Below are positions 37,092-45,582 of a stretch of DNA of 57,766 bases, piece by piece. The DNA is taken from NCBI GenBank assembly GCA_023267275.1, contig JAHFNO010000007.1, forward strand, positions 1-57,766, read 5' to 3'. Under the pieces are notes generated by a model. The model did not search any database. It saw only the letters and a list, made by a program, of their open reading frames with translations, and was not told the origin of the DNA. The position numbers were made by a program, and so were the translations under genes. Positions within the stretch are counted from its first letter, which is position 1; each line of letters begins with the position of its first letter. The stretch is from Candidatus Nomurabacteria bacterium. Its GTDB lineage: Bacteria; Patescibacteriota; Minisyncoccia; Phycocordibacterales; UBA9973.

Positions 37092-38648
37092 ATGAGATAT
37101 AAAAATGGAAACACGTTTTTGTATACACCGATTTTTATTCTCATATTCGTTCTTTTTCATACCACACTTGTACATGCAAGTAGTGCGATTTCGATTACAG
37201 AAATAATGTATGACGCGCAAGATTCTGATACCGATCGCGAGTGGATTGAAATACATAATAATTCAGATAGTGCTATTGATCTCACAAAATATCGATACAA
37301 CGATGGCGTGAGTTCTTCAAATCATACGTTTGTGAGTCCTCCTGCTTTTCCCGCGGGAGCGTATTTGCTTTTGGTAGATAAACCAACAAATTTTGTAGCG
37401 GCAAATCCTACCATTAGCAGCGCGTTGCTTGTCGATACCGTAGTTCCTTCGCTCAACAATACGAGTGGAACACTTTCTATTTTTGATTGCACTACGACAC
37501 CGTGTGTTTCCATAGATTCGGTGACCTACAATTCCAGTCAGGGTGCAAATGGTGATGGAAAGTCACTACAGAAAAAGTCCGATGGTACTTGGATTGCAGC
37601 GACGCCCACACCAGGAACGGCAACGGTGGCAAGCTCATCAAACACAACAGACACCACGGTGAATACTGGTTCATCTGGTGGTTTACCTGCACCAGATACT
37701 TCTATTACATCACTTCCACCCAAAATTCCACCTCCTCCGCACATGCAAGTGCAACTTTCCGTACCTGACAATTCACTGACAGGAATCGAAGTACCAATTT
37801 CTGTCCGGGTCATAGGACTCTCTGGTGAAAATCGCGGATATGGTCTTTTCCATTATTCTTTTGGTGATGGAACGGATCTCAATACTACTTCGGCGGAACC
37901 AGTTACACATCTGTATGAATTTCCAGGGACATATATTGTCTCGTTTCAATATAAAGAAAATAATTTTGTACATAGTTCTGATATTGGAACGCGAACTACC
38001 ATCGATATTGTTGATTCACCTGTGCGTGTTTCTGTAAATCAAGCACTTGGCGTAGTTACAATTTCGAATACTGGAACAAGCGAGGTTGATATTTCAAAAT
38101 GGAATCTCGTTGCAACAACTGAAGCCGGAACAAGTACTTCATTTACCATACCAACGGACACCATTATTCTTCCCGGTAAAACGATGCATCTTTCGAAAAA
38201 AGTCACTCAATTTGATTTTTCACTTAATCCATCGATTTCACTATTGCTTCCGACCGGTATTGCATCTTCGAATTATGAAAATGCAGAAATTACAGATAGC
38301 AGCGCACAAGTAAAAAGTAGCGGAGGCGTTGCCTCTGTTGTCGAACAATATACACCGAGTGTTACAGAAGAAATACCAACGGTAGTAAACGATACTGTCT
38401 CACAAAATAATCTTGGTGCGAATGCATTACAAGCGGTAGAGAATTCTCCAGAAATCGCACAACAAAAAAATTCAATTTTTCCCTACATCATTGCGCTCGT
38501 TGGCATCATCATTGGTGCGATTGTTGCACTGAAAACTTCAGGTACTTTTTCTGGAAAAAAGAGCTCTGGCAATGGAGAAGATGATGAAGATTCAGAAACA
38601 AAGGCAATCGCTGACAAGATTCGAATTATTGACGAGGAGGATGTATAA
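37092..38648 (+). CDS. surface protein with LTD-PKD-LTD domains
   Basis: The 518-residue exported protein has a signal peptide (hydrophobic FIFILIFVLFHTTLVHA, cleavage near 30). A lamin-tail domain follows (ISITEIMYDAQDSDTDREWI, about 33-160), then a Thr/Ser/Pro linker, a PKD-like domain (FGDGTDLNTT...YEFPGTYIV, about 255-300) and a second lamin-tail-like domain (VTISNTGTSEVDISKWNL, about 315-400). A C-terminal membrane helix (about 468-485) and an acidic cytoplasmic end complete it. It is probably displayed on the cell surface and used for adhesion or for carrying cargo. It lies 12 bp after ATPase 2, which suggests joint function or export. The stop codon overlaps the start of UDG. Confidence 0.85.
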   Translation: MRYKNGNTFLYTPIFILIFVLFHTTLVHASSAISITEIMYDAQDSDTDREWIEIHNNSDSAIDLTKYRYNDGVSSSNHTFVSPPAFPAGAYLLLVDKPTNFVAANPTISSALLVDTVVPSLNNTSGTLSIFDCTTTPCVSIDSVTYNSSQGANGDGKSLQKKSDGTWIAATPTPGTATVASSSNTTDTTVNTGSSGGLPAPDTSITSLPPKIPPPPHMQVQLSVPDNSLTGIEVPISVRVIGLSGENRGYGLFHYSFGDGTDLNTTSAEPVTHLYEFPGTYIVSFQYKENNFVHSSDIGTRTTIDIVDSPVRVSVNQALGVVTISNTGTSEVDISKWNLVATTEAGTSTSFTIPTDTIILPGKTMHLSKKVTQFDFSLNPSISLLLPTGIASSNYENAEITDSSAQVKSSGGVASVVEQYTPSVTEEIPTVVNDTVSQNNLGANALQAVENSPEIAQQKNSIFPYIIALVGIIIGAIVALKTSGTFSGKKSSGNGEDDEDSETKAIADKIRIIDEEDV

Positions 38649-39235
38649 TGCGCGCCATGACGAAGACTGAAAAGCTCAGCGATCTAAATAAGCGCTGGTC
38701 TCTAAAGAATACCTGTGAACTAAAGACTTCTGCGACTCAGCCGGTCTTTGGTGATGGAAATCCCAATGCGGACATTGTATTTATCGGCGAGGCTCCTGGA
38801 AAATCTGAAGATAAAACAGGGAAGCCGTTTGTTGGTGCAGCAGGGAAGTTTTTGGCTGAAATGCTTCAGTCGATCAAGTTGAAACGAGAAGATGTGTATA
38901 TTACAAACATTGTAAAATATCGTCCGCCAAACAACCGCGATCCAAAGCCATCAGAAAAAGAATCTTGTGCGAAGTGGCTTGTCGAAGAATTGAATCTCAT
39001 CGAACCCAAACTCATTGTGTTTCTTGGACGACATGCAATGCACAATTTCTTTCCTGAACTTATTATTGGAGATGCACACGGCAAACTCATTCAGAAAAAA
39101 TTGCCAGGAATTGCAACAGAATATTTTTTGCCACTCTATCATCCTGCAGCTGCGCTCTACAATGGCGGTATGCGCGAAACACTCAAAAAAGATTTCGCCG
39201 TAATCGCAAAGAGTATTAAAAAACTGAAAAAATAA
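38648..39235 (+). CDS. uracil-DNA glycosylase, family 4-like
   Basis: The enzyme removes uracil from DNA to start base-excision repair. The 195-residue protein has motif [21 protein letters not shown] (about 47-66), the [17 protein letters not shown] block (about 87-103), and [12 protein letters not shown] as motif B. Family 4 enzymes bind a 4Fe-4S cluster with four Cys. Here only C23 and C107 remain, while K20 and Y91 stand at the other two positions, so the cluster is probably lost. The start codon overlaps the preceding stop (TAATG) with GAGGAGG upstream, showing translational coupling to the surface-protein gene. Confidence 0.88.
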   Translation: MRAMTKTEKLSDLNKRWSLKNTCELKTSATQPVFGDGNPNADIVFIGEAPGKSEDKTGKPFVGAAGKFLAEMLQSIKLKREDVYITNIVKYRPPNNRDPKPSEKESCAKWLVEELNLIEPKLIVFLGRHAMHNFFPELIIGDAHGKLIQKKLPGIATEYFLPLYHPAAALYNGGMRETLKKDFAVIAKSIKKLKK

Positions 39236-39245
39236 GTTCAGTTTT

Positions 39246-40502
39246 TTAATTACAATAATTTTCTTTTTTTTCGCAATCGGGGCAGGACTCACAAATTTTC
39301 CCACCGTTTCGCCAAATGGTAAATGCTTTTTGTGCTGGCAGAATCGAAAGGAAAAATCGTAAATCAATGAGTTCACGAAGCCATCGAATAATGCGACCAG
39401 AAAGCACGATGTCTTTGTAGGTGAGCACCGCCCAGTGTTTGCCAAGGGGAACAACATAGGGAGTTTCTCGTGGCTGATATTCCATCATTGTTGTGTGAGT
39501 AATTATTGATTCAATAATATGAGGAACATATGCACCGTCGTAATTTGCAGTTTGTGCAGTGCCGGCATGCGGGGTGCTAGCACTGTCGCCAATAGCGAAT
39601 ACATTTTGTGTATTGATTGCTTGTAGGTGTTCGTCGACTAAAATTCTTCCGCCTTTATCAAGAGAGAGCCCAATTATTGTTCCATAGGCATGGCTCGCGC
39701 GAACACCAGCCGTCCAAACAATTGTTTTAGCATTGAGTTTAATGTCCTTCAAATATACTCCGCTTGCATCCTCGCTGGTCACCGGTTTGCCGAGAATAAT
39801 GTTGATGCCGAGTATGTTGAGCTTTTGGGTGACGCGGCGCGACACCTCTTCGTTCATTGTGGGAAGTAGGCGTGGTGTCGCTTGTAAAATATCTACTGTG
39901 ACATATTTTTTTGCTACACCGTGATAGGTTGCAAGTTTGCGTGCGTACTCACGGATGACGCTTGCGAGTTCAACTCCCGCCGGACCACCACCGACAACCA
40001 CAAATTGGAATTGAGAGATGAGTGCACCTTTGGAAAGTCCACGGGCAGTTTTGAAAAGTGTGTGCAGGTGGCGTTTCAGTCGAAGTGTTGTCTCAACATT
40101 TTTGAGAGTGAACGAATTTTCAGCAATTCCAGGAATATTGTAGTACGTTGTTTCTGCGCCGAGTGCGAGTACAAGAAAATCGTACTGATATTTTGATCCC
40201 GATTTTCCAACGAGCACTTTGTCTGCAGTCGAACCACTCACTATTGTATCTACGAGAAGCTCGACATCGGTGTGTTCAAAAATATCGCCGAGCGGAATAC
40301 ATGTTTCCATGGGGGGTGCGCCAGTAGCGAGTTTGTAGAGTGTAGGTGTATAAACAAAATGATGAGAATCCGAAACAAGAGTGATTTTTGTATTTGGAAG
40401 ATTCTTTTTTGCCAGATCAAGTGCGGTGCGTACGCCACCAAAACCACCACCAACGATTAAAATTCGTTTTGGCACCAATATATTGTTTGAATTACTGTTC
40501 AT
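39246..40502 (-). CDS. ndh: type II NADH dehydrogenase (NDH-2)
   Basis: NDH-2 passes electrons from NADH to quinone through FAD without pumping protons. The 418-residue protein has two Rossmann motifs, ILIVGGGFGGVRTALDLAK (FAD, about 14-32) and FVVVGGGPAGVELASVIREY (NAD, about 164-183). The C-terminal FAD motif FAIGDSAS (about 296-303) and a basic, amphipathic C-terminus that would attach to the membrane are present. It ends with a CESCPDCEKKENYCN cysteine cluster, unusual for the family. No other respiratory-chain gene is in the window, so the quinone partner is unknown. It converges with the UDG gene 10 bp away. Confidence 0.92.
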   Translation of the reverse strand: MNSNSNNILVPKRILIVGGGFGGVRTALDLAKKNLPNTKITLVSDSHHFVYTPTLYKLATGAPPMETCIPLGDIFEHTDVELLVDTIVSGSTADKVLVGKSGSKYQYDFLVLALGAETTYYNIPGIAENSFTLKNVETTLRLKRHLHTLFKTARGLSKGALISQFQFVVVGGGPAGVELASVIREYARKLATYHGVAKKYVTVDILQATPRLLPTMNEEVSRRVTQKLNILGINIILGKPVTSEDASGVYLKDIKLNAKTIVWTAGVRASHAYGTIIGLSLDKGGRILVDEHLQAINTQNVFAIGDSASTPHAGTAQTANYDGAYVPHIIESIITHTTMMEYQPRETPYVVPLGKHWAVLTYKDIVLSGRIIRWLRELIDLRFFLSILPAQKAFTIWRNGGKICESCPDCEKKENYCN

Positions 40503-40511
40503 GTACCAATA

Positions 40512-40517
40512 AGTATA
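40512..40517 (-). promoter_or_regulatory. -10 box of ndh (GGTATACTTAT)
   Basis: TATACT on the minus strand lies in the same GGTATACTTAT context as the two ATPase promoters. The +1 would be about three bases before the ATG at 40502. Confidence 0.65.
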
Positions 40518-40542
40518 CCAAACATTTTTCTGTCTGTGTTTC

Positions 40543-40605
40543 CACTCAACAATTTATACGATCGTGAATTAGCAAATTCACCTACTAGGTAAGAATTGTT
40601 GAGTG
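40543..40605. repeat. nested palindrome, inverted copy of the uvrC-terminator core
   Basis: CACTCAACAATT and AATTGTTGAGTG form the outer stem. The core reads, in reverse, AGTAGGTGAATTTGCTAATT then CACGATCGT, nearly identical to the core at 21781-21809. Confidence 0.88.
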
Positions 40606-40686
40606 ATATCTTTTTTGTTCTAATGTTTTTATATTCATTGATTTCTTGTTCTTGTGATTTATTGTTCTTGTGTTATATTGGTTCCC

Positions 40687-40998
40687 ATGGGAATCAAATC
40701 ATTTTTAATCAAGAAGACATTACAGGCAAAAGGAGTATCAAGCGACCAGGCCGAGCTTATTGCAGACAAGATTGCTGCTGATCCAGCATTTGCTGAAAAA
40801 TTGAAGGTGCTTCAGGACAACAAAGAAGTCAAAACTCTTTTTGAAAATATTCAAAAGGAAATGGAGGCAAAAAAGAAAGAGGGAATGCCTGAGCAGTACG
40901 CAATGATGGCCGTCATGACAAAATACAAGGCCGAAATCACAAAACATCGCGAAGAACTCGCTCCACTCATGGAACTCATGATGGGCCTAAAGCAGTAA
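40687..40998 (+). CDS. small helical protein, unknown function
   Basis: The 103-residue soluble protein is predicted all-helical (FLIKKTLQAKGVSSDQAELI, ADKIAADPAFAEKLKVLQDN), with a Met-rich C-terminus (APLMELMMGLKQ). No family is named, but the style is common in CPR genomes. The ATG at 40687 is fixed by a promoter TTGTGA-N16-TATATT (40652-40679) whose predicted +1 is the A of the ATG. It ends 2 bp before a bidirectional terminator that also borders the mgtA-like promoter. Confidence 0.7.
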   Translation: MGIKSFLIKKTLQAKGVSSDQAELIADKIAADPAFAEKLKVLQDNKEVKTLFENIQKEMEAKKKEGMPEQYAMMAVMTKYKAEITKHREELAPLMELMMGLKQ

Positions 40999-40999
40999 C

Positions 41000-41031
41000 A
41001 AAAATGACCAGAGGAAACTCTGGTCATTTTT
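41000..41031. terminator. terminator between 40687 gene and P-type ATPase
   Basis: AAAAATGACCAGAG-GAAA-CTCTGGTCATTTTT. The -10 box TATACT of the next gene starts three bases later. Confidence 0.88.
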
Positions 41032-41051
41032 GTTATACTGTATTTACTTAT

Positions 41052-43682
41052 ATGAATACGCTTAAACGCATTGCGCAAAATAAGAAGAACGCCGACCATC
41101 CACTTTCGGACACGCAAAAAGTGCTGTTCGATGCAGTGTATTTGTTTGCTAAAAATGATCCGAGTTTTGCCCTGGGTGAACTCCATTCACAAACATGTGG
41201 ACTTTCGTCTACTGACGCTGCGATGCGATTGAAAAAACATGGTCCCAATGATATTTCTGATGAGAAAAAAACCAATCATCTCGTAAAACTATTTGGAATT
41301 ATAAAAAGCCCCATCAATCTATTGCTCATTGTATTGGCAATCATTTCATTTATCGTAGGCGATACGAAAGCCTTCGGCATCATCATTCTCATGGTGACAC
41401 TCAGTGTGAGTCTCAATTTCTACCAAGAAACCAAGGCCGCACTTGCCGTAGACAAACTCAAATCTATCATTCGAACAAAAACGACAGTTTTGCGCGACAA
41501 TACACAGCAAGAAATCTTTTCAAAAAATGTTGTGCCAGGCGATATTGTTTCTTTGAATTCAGGAAGTATTATTCCTGGCGATGTTCGACTTATTTCTTCA
41601 AAAGATTTGTATATCAATCAGGCAATGCTCACGGGCGAATCGTTACCAGCCGAAAAACATGTTACCGATCCTGATATCGATCAGAAAAGTTTGATTGAAT
41701 TTAATACGATTTGTTTTTCCGGAACGAGTGTTCAGAGTGGTATTGCCACTGCCGTTGTGTTGCGCACGGGAAAAGATACGTATCTTGGAAGTATTGCCGA
41801 AGACATGAGTGTGAGTGGTCATGTTTCTGATTTTGACAAACAACTTAAACAATTTGTGTTGCTCATCATCAAATTTATGGTGGTGATGGTGCCAGCAGTT
41901 TTTTTGCTCAACGGATTTTTTAAAGGCAATTGGTTCGAGGCCTTCCTTTTTGCGTTGGCTGTAGCTGTGGGTATGGCACCAGAAATGGTTTCGACAATTG
42001 TATCGGTCAATCTGTATAAGGGAGCGCTCGCAATGGCAAAGAAAAAAGTTATTGTAAAACATCTCGATGCTATTGAAAATTTTGGTGTCATGGATATTTT
42101 GTGTACGGACAAGACGGGAACACTCACTGAAGGTAGAGTAGTGCTCGAAAAACATTTGGATGTGTATGGAAAGGAAAGCGAGGATACGCTCATGTATGGA
42201 TATATCAATAGTTCTTTTCAAACTGGTATAAAAGATATTATTGATGCGGCAGTGTTTGCGCACGCAGGAGAAAAAGAGCAGAGAGATATCAAACAGTACG
42301 CAAAGATAGATGAAATTCCATTTGATTTCAATCGCAGACGCATGTCGGTCATTGTGACAAATTCGGCAACGCAAAAAAATCAGCTTGTATGTAAGGGCGC
42401 AGCAGAAGAGATTTTTTCTGTATGTACAAATGCATTGATTGACGGCAGTGTCGTGTCGCTCGATACTCTGGGTGCAGACGTAAAATTCAAGATACAGCAA
42501 AACTTAAACAAAGAAGGGTATCGTGTGGTGGCTATTGCATACAAGGATACCGACCCAAATCAAAAAAGCTTTTCTGAGAGTGATGAACAAGGTCTCACGC
42601 TCGTGGGATTTCTCGCATTTTTCGATCCACCAAAACAATCGGCAAAACAAGCGATCCAGGATTTGCAAAAGCTTGGCGTGACAATAAAAATTTTGACAGG
42701 TGACAATGATCTTGTTGCACGTAAGGTTTGTGAGGAAGTGGGTTTGCAAGTCGATACGATTTTGCTTGGTAAGGAAATAGAAAGTTTGAGTGATGAAGAG
42801 TTGTACACAAAGGCAAAAGATATTTCACTCTTTGCTAAACTCTCTCCGTACAACAAAGAACGCATCATTAAAATATTGTGCACCAACAATCACGTTGTTG
42901 GATTTTTAGGTGATGGTATCAATGATTCGCTTTCGCTCATTGCTGCCGACGTAGGTATTTCTGTGGACACGGCAGCTGATATTGCTAAAGAATCTTCCGA
43001 TATTATTTTGCTCGAAAAGAGTTTGCTTGTTTTGAAAGATGGAATCAAAGAGGGTAGAGCGATATTTGAAAACATTATCAAATATATCAAGATGGCTGCG
43101 AGTTCAAACTTCGGTAATATGTTCAGTGTTGTAGGTGGAAGTATTTTCCTGCCATTTCTGCCGATGTTGCCAGTGCAAATTTTGGCAAACAATATGCTCT
43201 ACGATTTTTCGCAAACAACCATTCCAACGGATACGGTGGACGAGGAGCGTTTGTTGAAACCAAAGAATTGGGATTTCAAAAATATTAAGCGATTCATTTT
43301 GTTTTTTGGTCCAATCAGTTCGCTTTTTGACTACGCAACATTTTTTGTAATGCTCTACGTATTTCATGCTTGGAACAATGAGGCACTCTTTCATACTGGC
43401 TGGTTTGTCGAATCACTTCTCACACAAACACTCATCGTGCATATTATTCGCACGGCGAAAATTCCATTTTTCCAGAGTCGTTCAAGCTGGCCAGTGGCGC
43501 TCTCCACACTCTCAATAATTGCGATTGGAATCTATCTTCCGTTTTCTCCGCTTCGTGACGCATTGAAATTGACTGCACTGCCACCACTCTATTTTGGTCT
43601 CTTGTTTATCGGCATTATTTTGTATTTCATCATTACGCAACTTTTGAAAATGTGGTTTATCAAAAAGTACGAATGGATATAA
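41052..43682 (+). CDS. mgtA: P-type ATPase, MgtA-like
   Basis: This cation pump has 876 residues. The motifs in order are the actuator TGES (about 197), the TM4 VAVGMAPEMVSTI segment, HLDAIENFGVMDILCTDKTG with the phosphorylated Asp (about 335-354), the nucleotide-binding FDFNRRRMSV and KGAAEE, KILTGDN and GDGINDS hinge motifs. About ten membrane helices are present. The HLDAIxNFGxMDILCTDKTGTLT block and INSSFQTGIKDIIDAAV match Mg2+-importing MgtA/MgtB rather than Ca2+ or K+ pumps. No MgtC or riboswitch-like leader is seen; the leader is only a few bases. The gene starts at ATG 41052, downstream of TATACT (41034-41039). Confidence 0.9.
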   Translation: MNTLKRIAQNKKNADHPLSDTQKVLFDAVYLFAKNDPSFALGELHSQTCGLSSTDAAMRLKKHGPNDISDEKKTNHLVKLFGIIKSPINLLLIVLAIISFIVGDTKAFGIIILMVTLSVSLNFYQETKAALAVDKLKSIIRTKTTVLRDNTQQEIFSKNVVPGDIVSLNSGSIIPGDVRLISSKDLYINQAMLTGESLPAEKHVTDPDIDQKSLIEFNTICFSGTSVQSGIATAVVLRTGKDTYLGSIAEDMSVSGHVSDFDKQLKQFVLLIIKFMVVMVPAVFLLNGFFKGNWFEAFLFALAVAVGMAPEMVSTIVSVNLYKGALAMAKKKVIVKHLDAIENFGVMDILCTDKTGTLTEGRVVLEKHLDVYGKESEDTLMYGYINSSFQTGIKDIIDAAVFAHAGEKEQRDIKQYAKIDEIPFDFNRRRMSVIVTNSATQKNQLVCKGAAEEIFSVCTNALIDGSVVSLDTLGADVKFKIQQNLNKEGYRVVAIAYKDTDPNQKSFSESDEQGLTLVGFLAFFDPPKQSAKQAIQDLQKLGVTIKILTGDNDLVARKVCEEVGLQVDTILLGKEIESLSDEELYTKAKDISLFAKLSPYNKERIIKILCTNNHVVGFLGDGINDSLSLIAADVGISVDTAADIAKESSDIILLEKSLLVLKDGIKEGRAIFENIIKYIKMAASSNFGNMFSVVGGSIFLPFLPMLPVQILANNMLYDFSQTTIPTDTVDEERLLKPKNWDFKNIKRFILFFGPISSLFDYATFFVMLYVFHAWNNEALFHTGWFVESLLTQTLIVHIIRTAKIPFFQSRSSWPVALSTLSIIAIGIYLPFSPLRDALKLTALPPLYFGLLFIGIILYFIITQLLKMWFIKKYEWI

Positions 43683-43697
43683 ATATCTATTCATAGT

Positions 43698-43725
43698 TTG
43701 AAAATACCCATATTTTTGCTAGTAT
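43698..43725 (+). promoter_or_regulatory. ychF promoter TTGAAA-N16-TAGTAT, leaderless
   Basis: The -35 is at 43698-43703 and TAGTAT at 43720-43725. The predicted +1 is the A of ATG 43732. Confidence 0.72.
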
Positions 43726-43731
43726 CGAAGA

Positions 43732-44844
43732 ATGTCACTTTCTATTGGAATTGTGGGGCTACCAAACGTCGGCAAGTCGACGCTTTTCAACGCACTTACG
43801 AAAAAGGGTGTACCTGCCGAAAACTATCCATTTTGTACTATCGATCCATCGGTCGGTATTGTTGGCGTGCCTGATGAACGACTGCAAAAACTCTCTGAAT
43901 TTTCTCATACACAAAAAACAATTCCTGCAGCGATTGAATTTGTCGATATTGCCGGCCTTGTTGCCGGAGCTGCAAAAGGTGAAGGATTGGGAAATAAATT
44001 TCTCGCAAATATTCGTGAGACCGATGCAATTCTCGAAATCGTACGTATCTTTCCGCTCAAATCTGAAAAAGGAGGTGAGGTAATGCATGTCTATGGCGAT
44101 ATTGATCCACTCCGCGATATTCGTGTAATCAATCTTGAGCTTATTCTCGCCGATCTTGAAACAGCAACAAAGCGTTTGGGAAATGTATCTCGCGAAGCAA
44201 AGCGAGGAGATAAAGAAGCAATCATTGAAGAAGCTGCGCTCAACAAATTGATCCCGGCACTTGAGGCGGAAAAAATGGCAAATACGGTAGATTTTGACGA
44301 GAAGGAATTACCAAAAATGCAGCAGCTCAATCTCCTCACTATCAAACCTATTTTGTATGGGCTCAACAAACGTGCTGGTACAAAAAACCTCGATGAATCA
44401 CATCCAGAGTTATTCAAAGAATTGACCGACTATATTCTTTCGACTGGAGCACAGTATGTCGTGCTTGATGCAAAGATTGAAGATGAGCTGAAAGATTTTG
44501 AAGGTGAGGAAAAAGAAATGTTTCGCGTAGAAATGGGTGGAGGAGAAAACGGAATCAACAATCTTATTACGCAAGCGTACAAACTGCTTGGACTCGAAAC
44601 ATATTTTACGACTGGCGAAAAAGAAACGCGTGCGTGGACAATACACAAGGGAAGTACGGCGCCAGTAGCTGGTATGGCTATTCATACCGATTTCAAAGAT
44701 AAATTTATTCGTGCCGAGATTATCAATTGGAAAGATCTCATCGACTCAGGCTCATTTGGCGAAGCTCGCGCAAAAGGCAAAGTTCGCACGGAAGGGAAGG
44801 AATATATAGTGAAAGATGGAGATGTAATCGAATTTAAAATTTAA
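43732..44844 (+). CDS. ychF: redox-regulated ATPase YchF (OLA1 family)
   Basis: YchF is an Obg-like translational ATPase that binds ribosomes. The 370-residue protein has the G1 motif [15 protein letters not shown] (about 8-22), [18 protein letters not shown] (about 36-53), G3 [17 protein letters not shown] (about 72-88) and a coiled coil (about 130-190). The G4 position lacks a clear NKxD, as is usual in the ATP-preferring family. The C-terminal TGS domain ends [11 protein letters not shown]. The length is standard. A duplicated copy of the last 12 codons lies 75 bp downstream. Confidence 0.96.
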   Translation: MSLSIGIVGLPNVGKSTLFNALTKKGVPAENYPFCTIDPSVGIVGVPDERLQKLSEFSHTQKTIPAAIEFVDIAGLVAGAAKGEGLGNKFLANIRETDAILEIVRIFPLKSEKGGEVMHVYGDIDPLRDIRVINLELILADLETATKRLGNVSREAKRGDKEAIIEEAALNKLIPALEAEKMANTVDFDEKELPKMQQLNLLTIKPILYGLNKRAGTKNLDESHPELFKELTDYILSTGAQYVVLDAKIEDELKDFEGEEKEMFRVEMGGGENGINNLITQAYKLLGLETYFTTGEKETRAWTIHKGSTAPVAGMAIHTDFKDKFIRAEIINWKDLIDSGSFGEARAKGKVRTEGKEYIVKDGDVIEFKI

Positions 44845-44918
44845 CCTAATTGAGGAGAAAAAATCAAAATAAGCATTTCTCGCCCCATAGGAAGTGTAAT
44901 CACTTTCCTTCTGGGGTA

Positions 44919-44954
44919 GTTAAAGACGGAGACGTGATTGAGTTTAAAATCTAG
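44919..44954 (+). pseudogene. second copy of the ychF 3' end (12 codons)
   Basis: GTT AAA GAC GGA GAC GTG and the codons after it read [15 protein letters not shown], identical in protein to the end of ychF (44809-44844) but different at many third positions. No open frame precedes it. It is probably the tail of an older ychF allele left after replacement. Confidence 0.75.
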
Positions 44955-44992
44955 AATCCTATACATAAATAAATATATGTGGTAATGTGCGA

Positions 44993-45529
44993 GTGATAAA
45001 ACTATTGTGTACCTTAAAATTTGATCTATTGAAAAAGATAATTTATATGATTTTTGTCCTTGTTGTGTTTTTTCAACAACAAACAACAGCACAAATATGG
45101 AGTACCGACTCTAGTGCTCGTATATTTTTTGTGTATGAAAGTAGTCAAAATTTTCAACAAGTGAGAAATTATTTTCAGTGGTTGTTGAATCCTAGAAATA
45201 TGCAAGATAGCTTAGGAAACTTTTTGCGGATGAATAAAGATTCATCAGTTACTATAATTGCAAATGAGGAAATTGATGGATATTTTGATACTCCACTTGA
45301 TTTTGTACTAGAGAAGGAAAAATATTGGATTGATTCTATCGTTTTGAGAAAGTCATACCAATATGTCGAAGAAGGATGGGTTCCAGGAGGATATTGGTCA
45401 GATGAAGGTAAATTTTACCCGCAGGCAAGTATAAAAATGCGAGATGAAGGTGATAATACACTTGTTGTTCAAGTATTTGTTCATCGAGAAACTCTATTTG
45501 AAACGATTCTTTCCGAAGAGAAGAAATAA
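44993..45529 (+). CDS. secreted orphan protein
   Basis: The protein is about 178 residues with a signal peptide (KKIIYMIFVLVVFFQQQTTA, cleavage near QQTTA-Q) and a beta-rich mature domain (ARIFFVYESSQNFQQVRNYF; SVTIIANEEIDGYFDTPLDF). No family is recognised. The start is uncertain: GTG 44987 overlaps a TGGTAATGT -10 box, GTG 44993 is close to the predicted +1, and TTG 45029 or ATG 45047 would give compact signal peptides. The signal-peptide style resembles Bacteroidetes exports. It ends just before a terminator in which the tsaC promoter begins. Confidence 0.6.
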   Translation: MIKLLCTLKFDLLKKIIYMIFVLVVFFQQQTTAQIWSTDSSARIFFVYESSQNFQQVRNYFQWLLNPRNMQDSLGNFLRMNKDSSVTIIANEEIDGYFDTPLDFVLEKEKYWIDSIVLRKSYQYVEEGWVPGGYWSDEGKFYPQASIKMRDEGDNTLVVQVFVHRETLFETILSEEKK

Positions 45530-45533
45530 TTTT

Positions 45534-45568
45534 ACCCGCGACACATTTTGTGTTGCGGGTATTTTTTT
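45534..45568 (+). terminator. terminator of the secreted-protein gene
   Basis: ACCCGCGACAC-ATTTT-GTGTTGCGGGT followed by ATTTTTTT. Confidence 0.88.
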
Positions 45569-45576
45569 GTTACTAT
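45548..45576 (+). promoter_or_regulatory. tsaC promoter TTGTGT-N17-TACTAT, leaderless
   Basis: The -35 lies in the terminator's 3' arm and TACTAT is at 45571-45576. The predicted +1 is the G of GTG 45583. Confidence 0.65.
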
Positions 45577-45582
45577 GCCTGC

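Noticed and set aside
41004..41051. N-terminal extension of the MgtA-like ATPase from 41004.
   Set aside because: It would translate through the preceding terminator hairpin and the gene's own -10 box.
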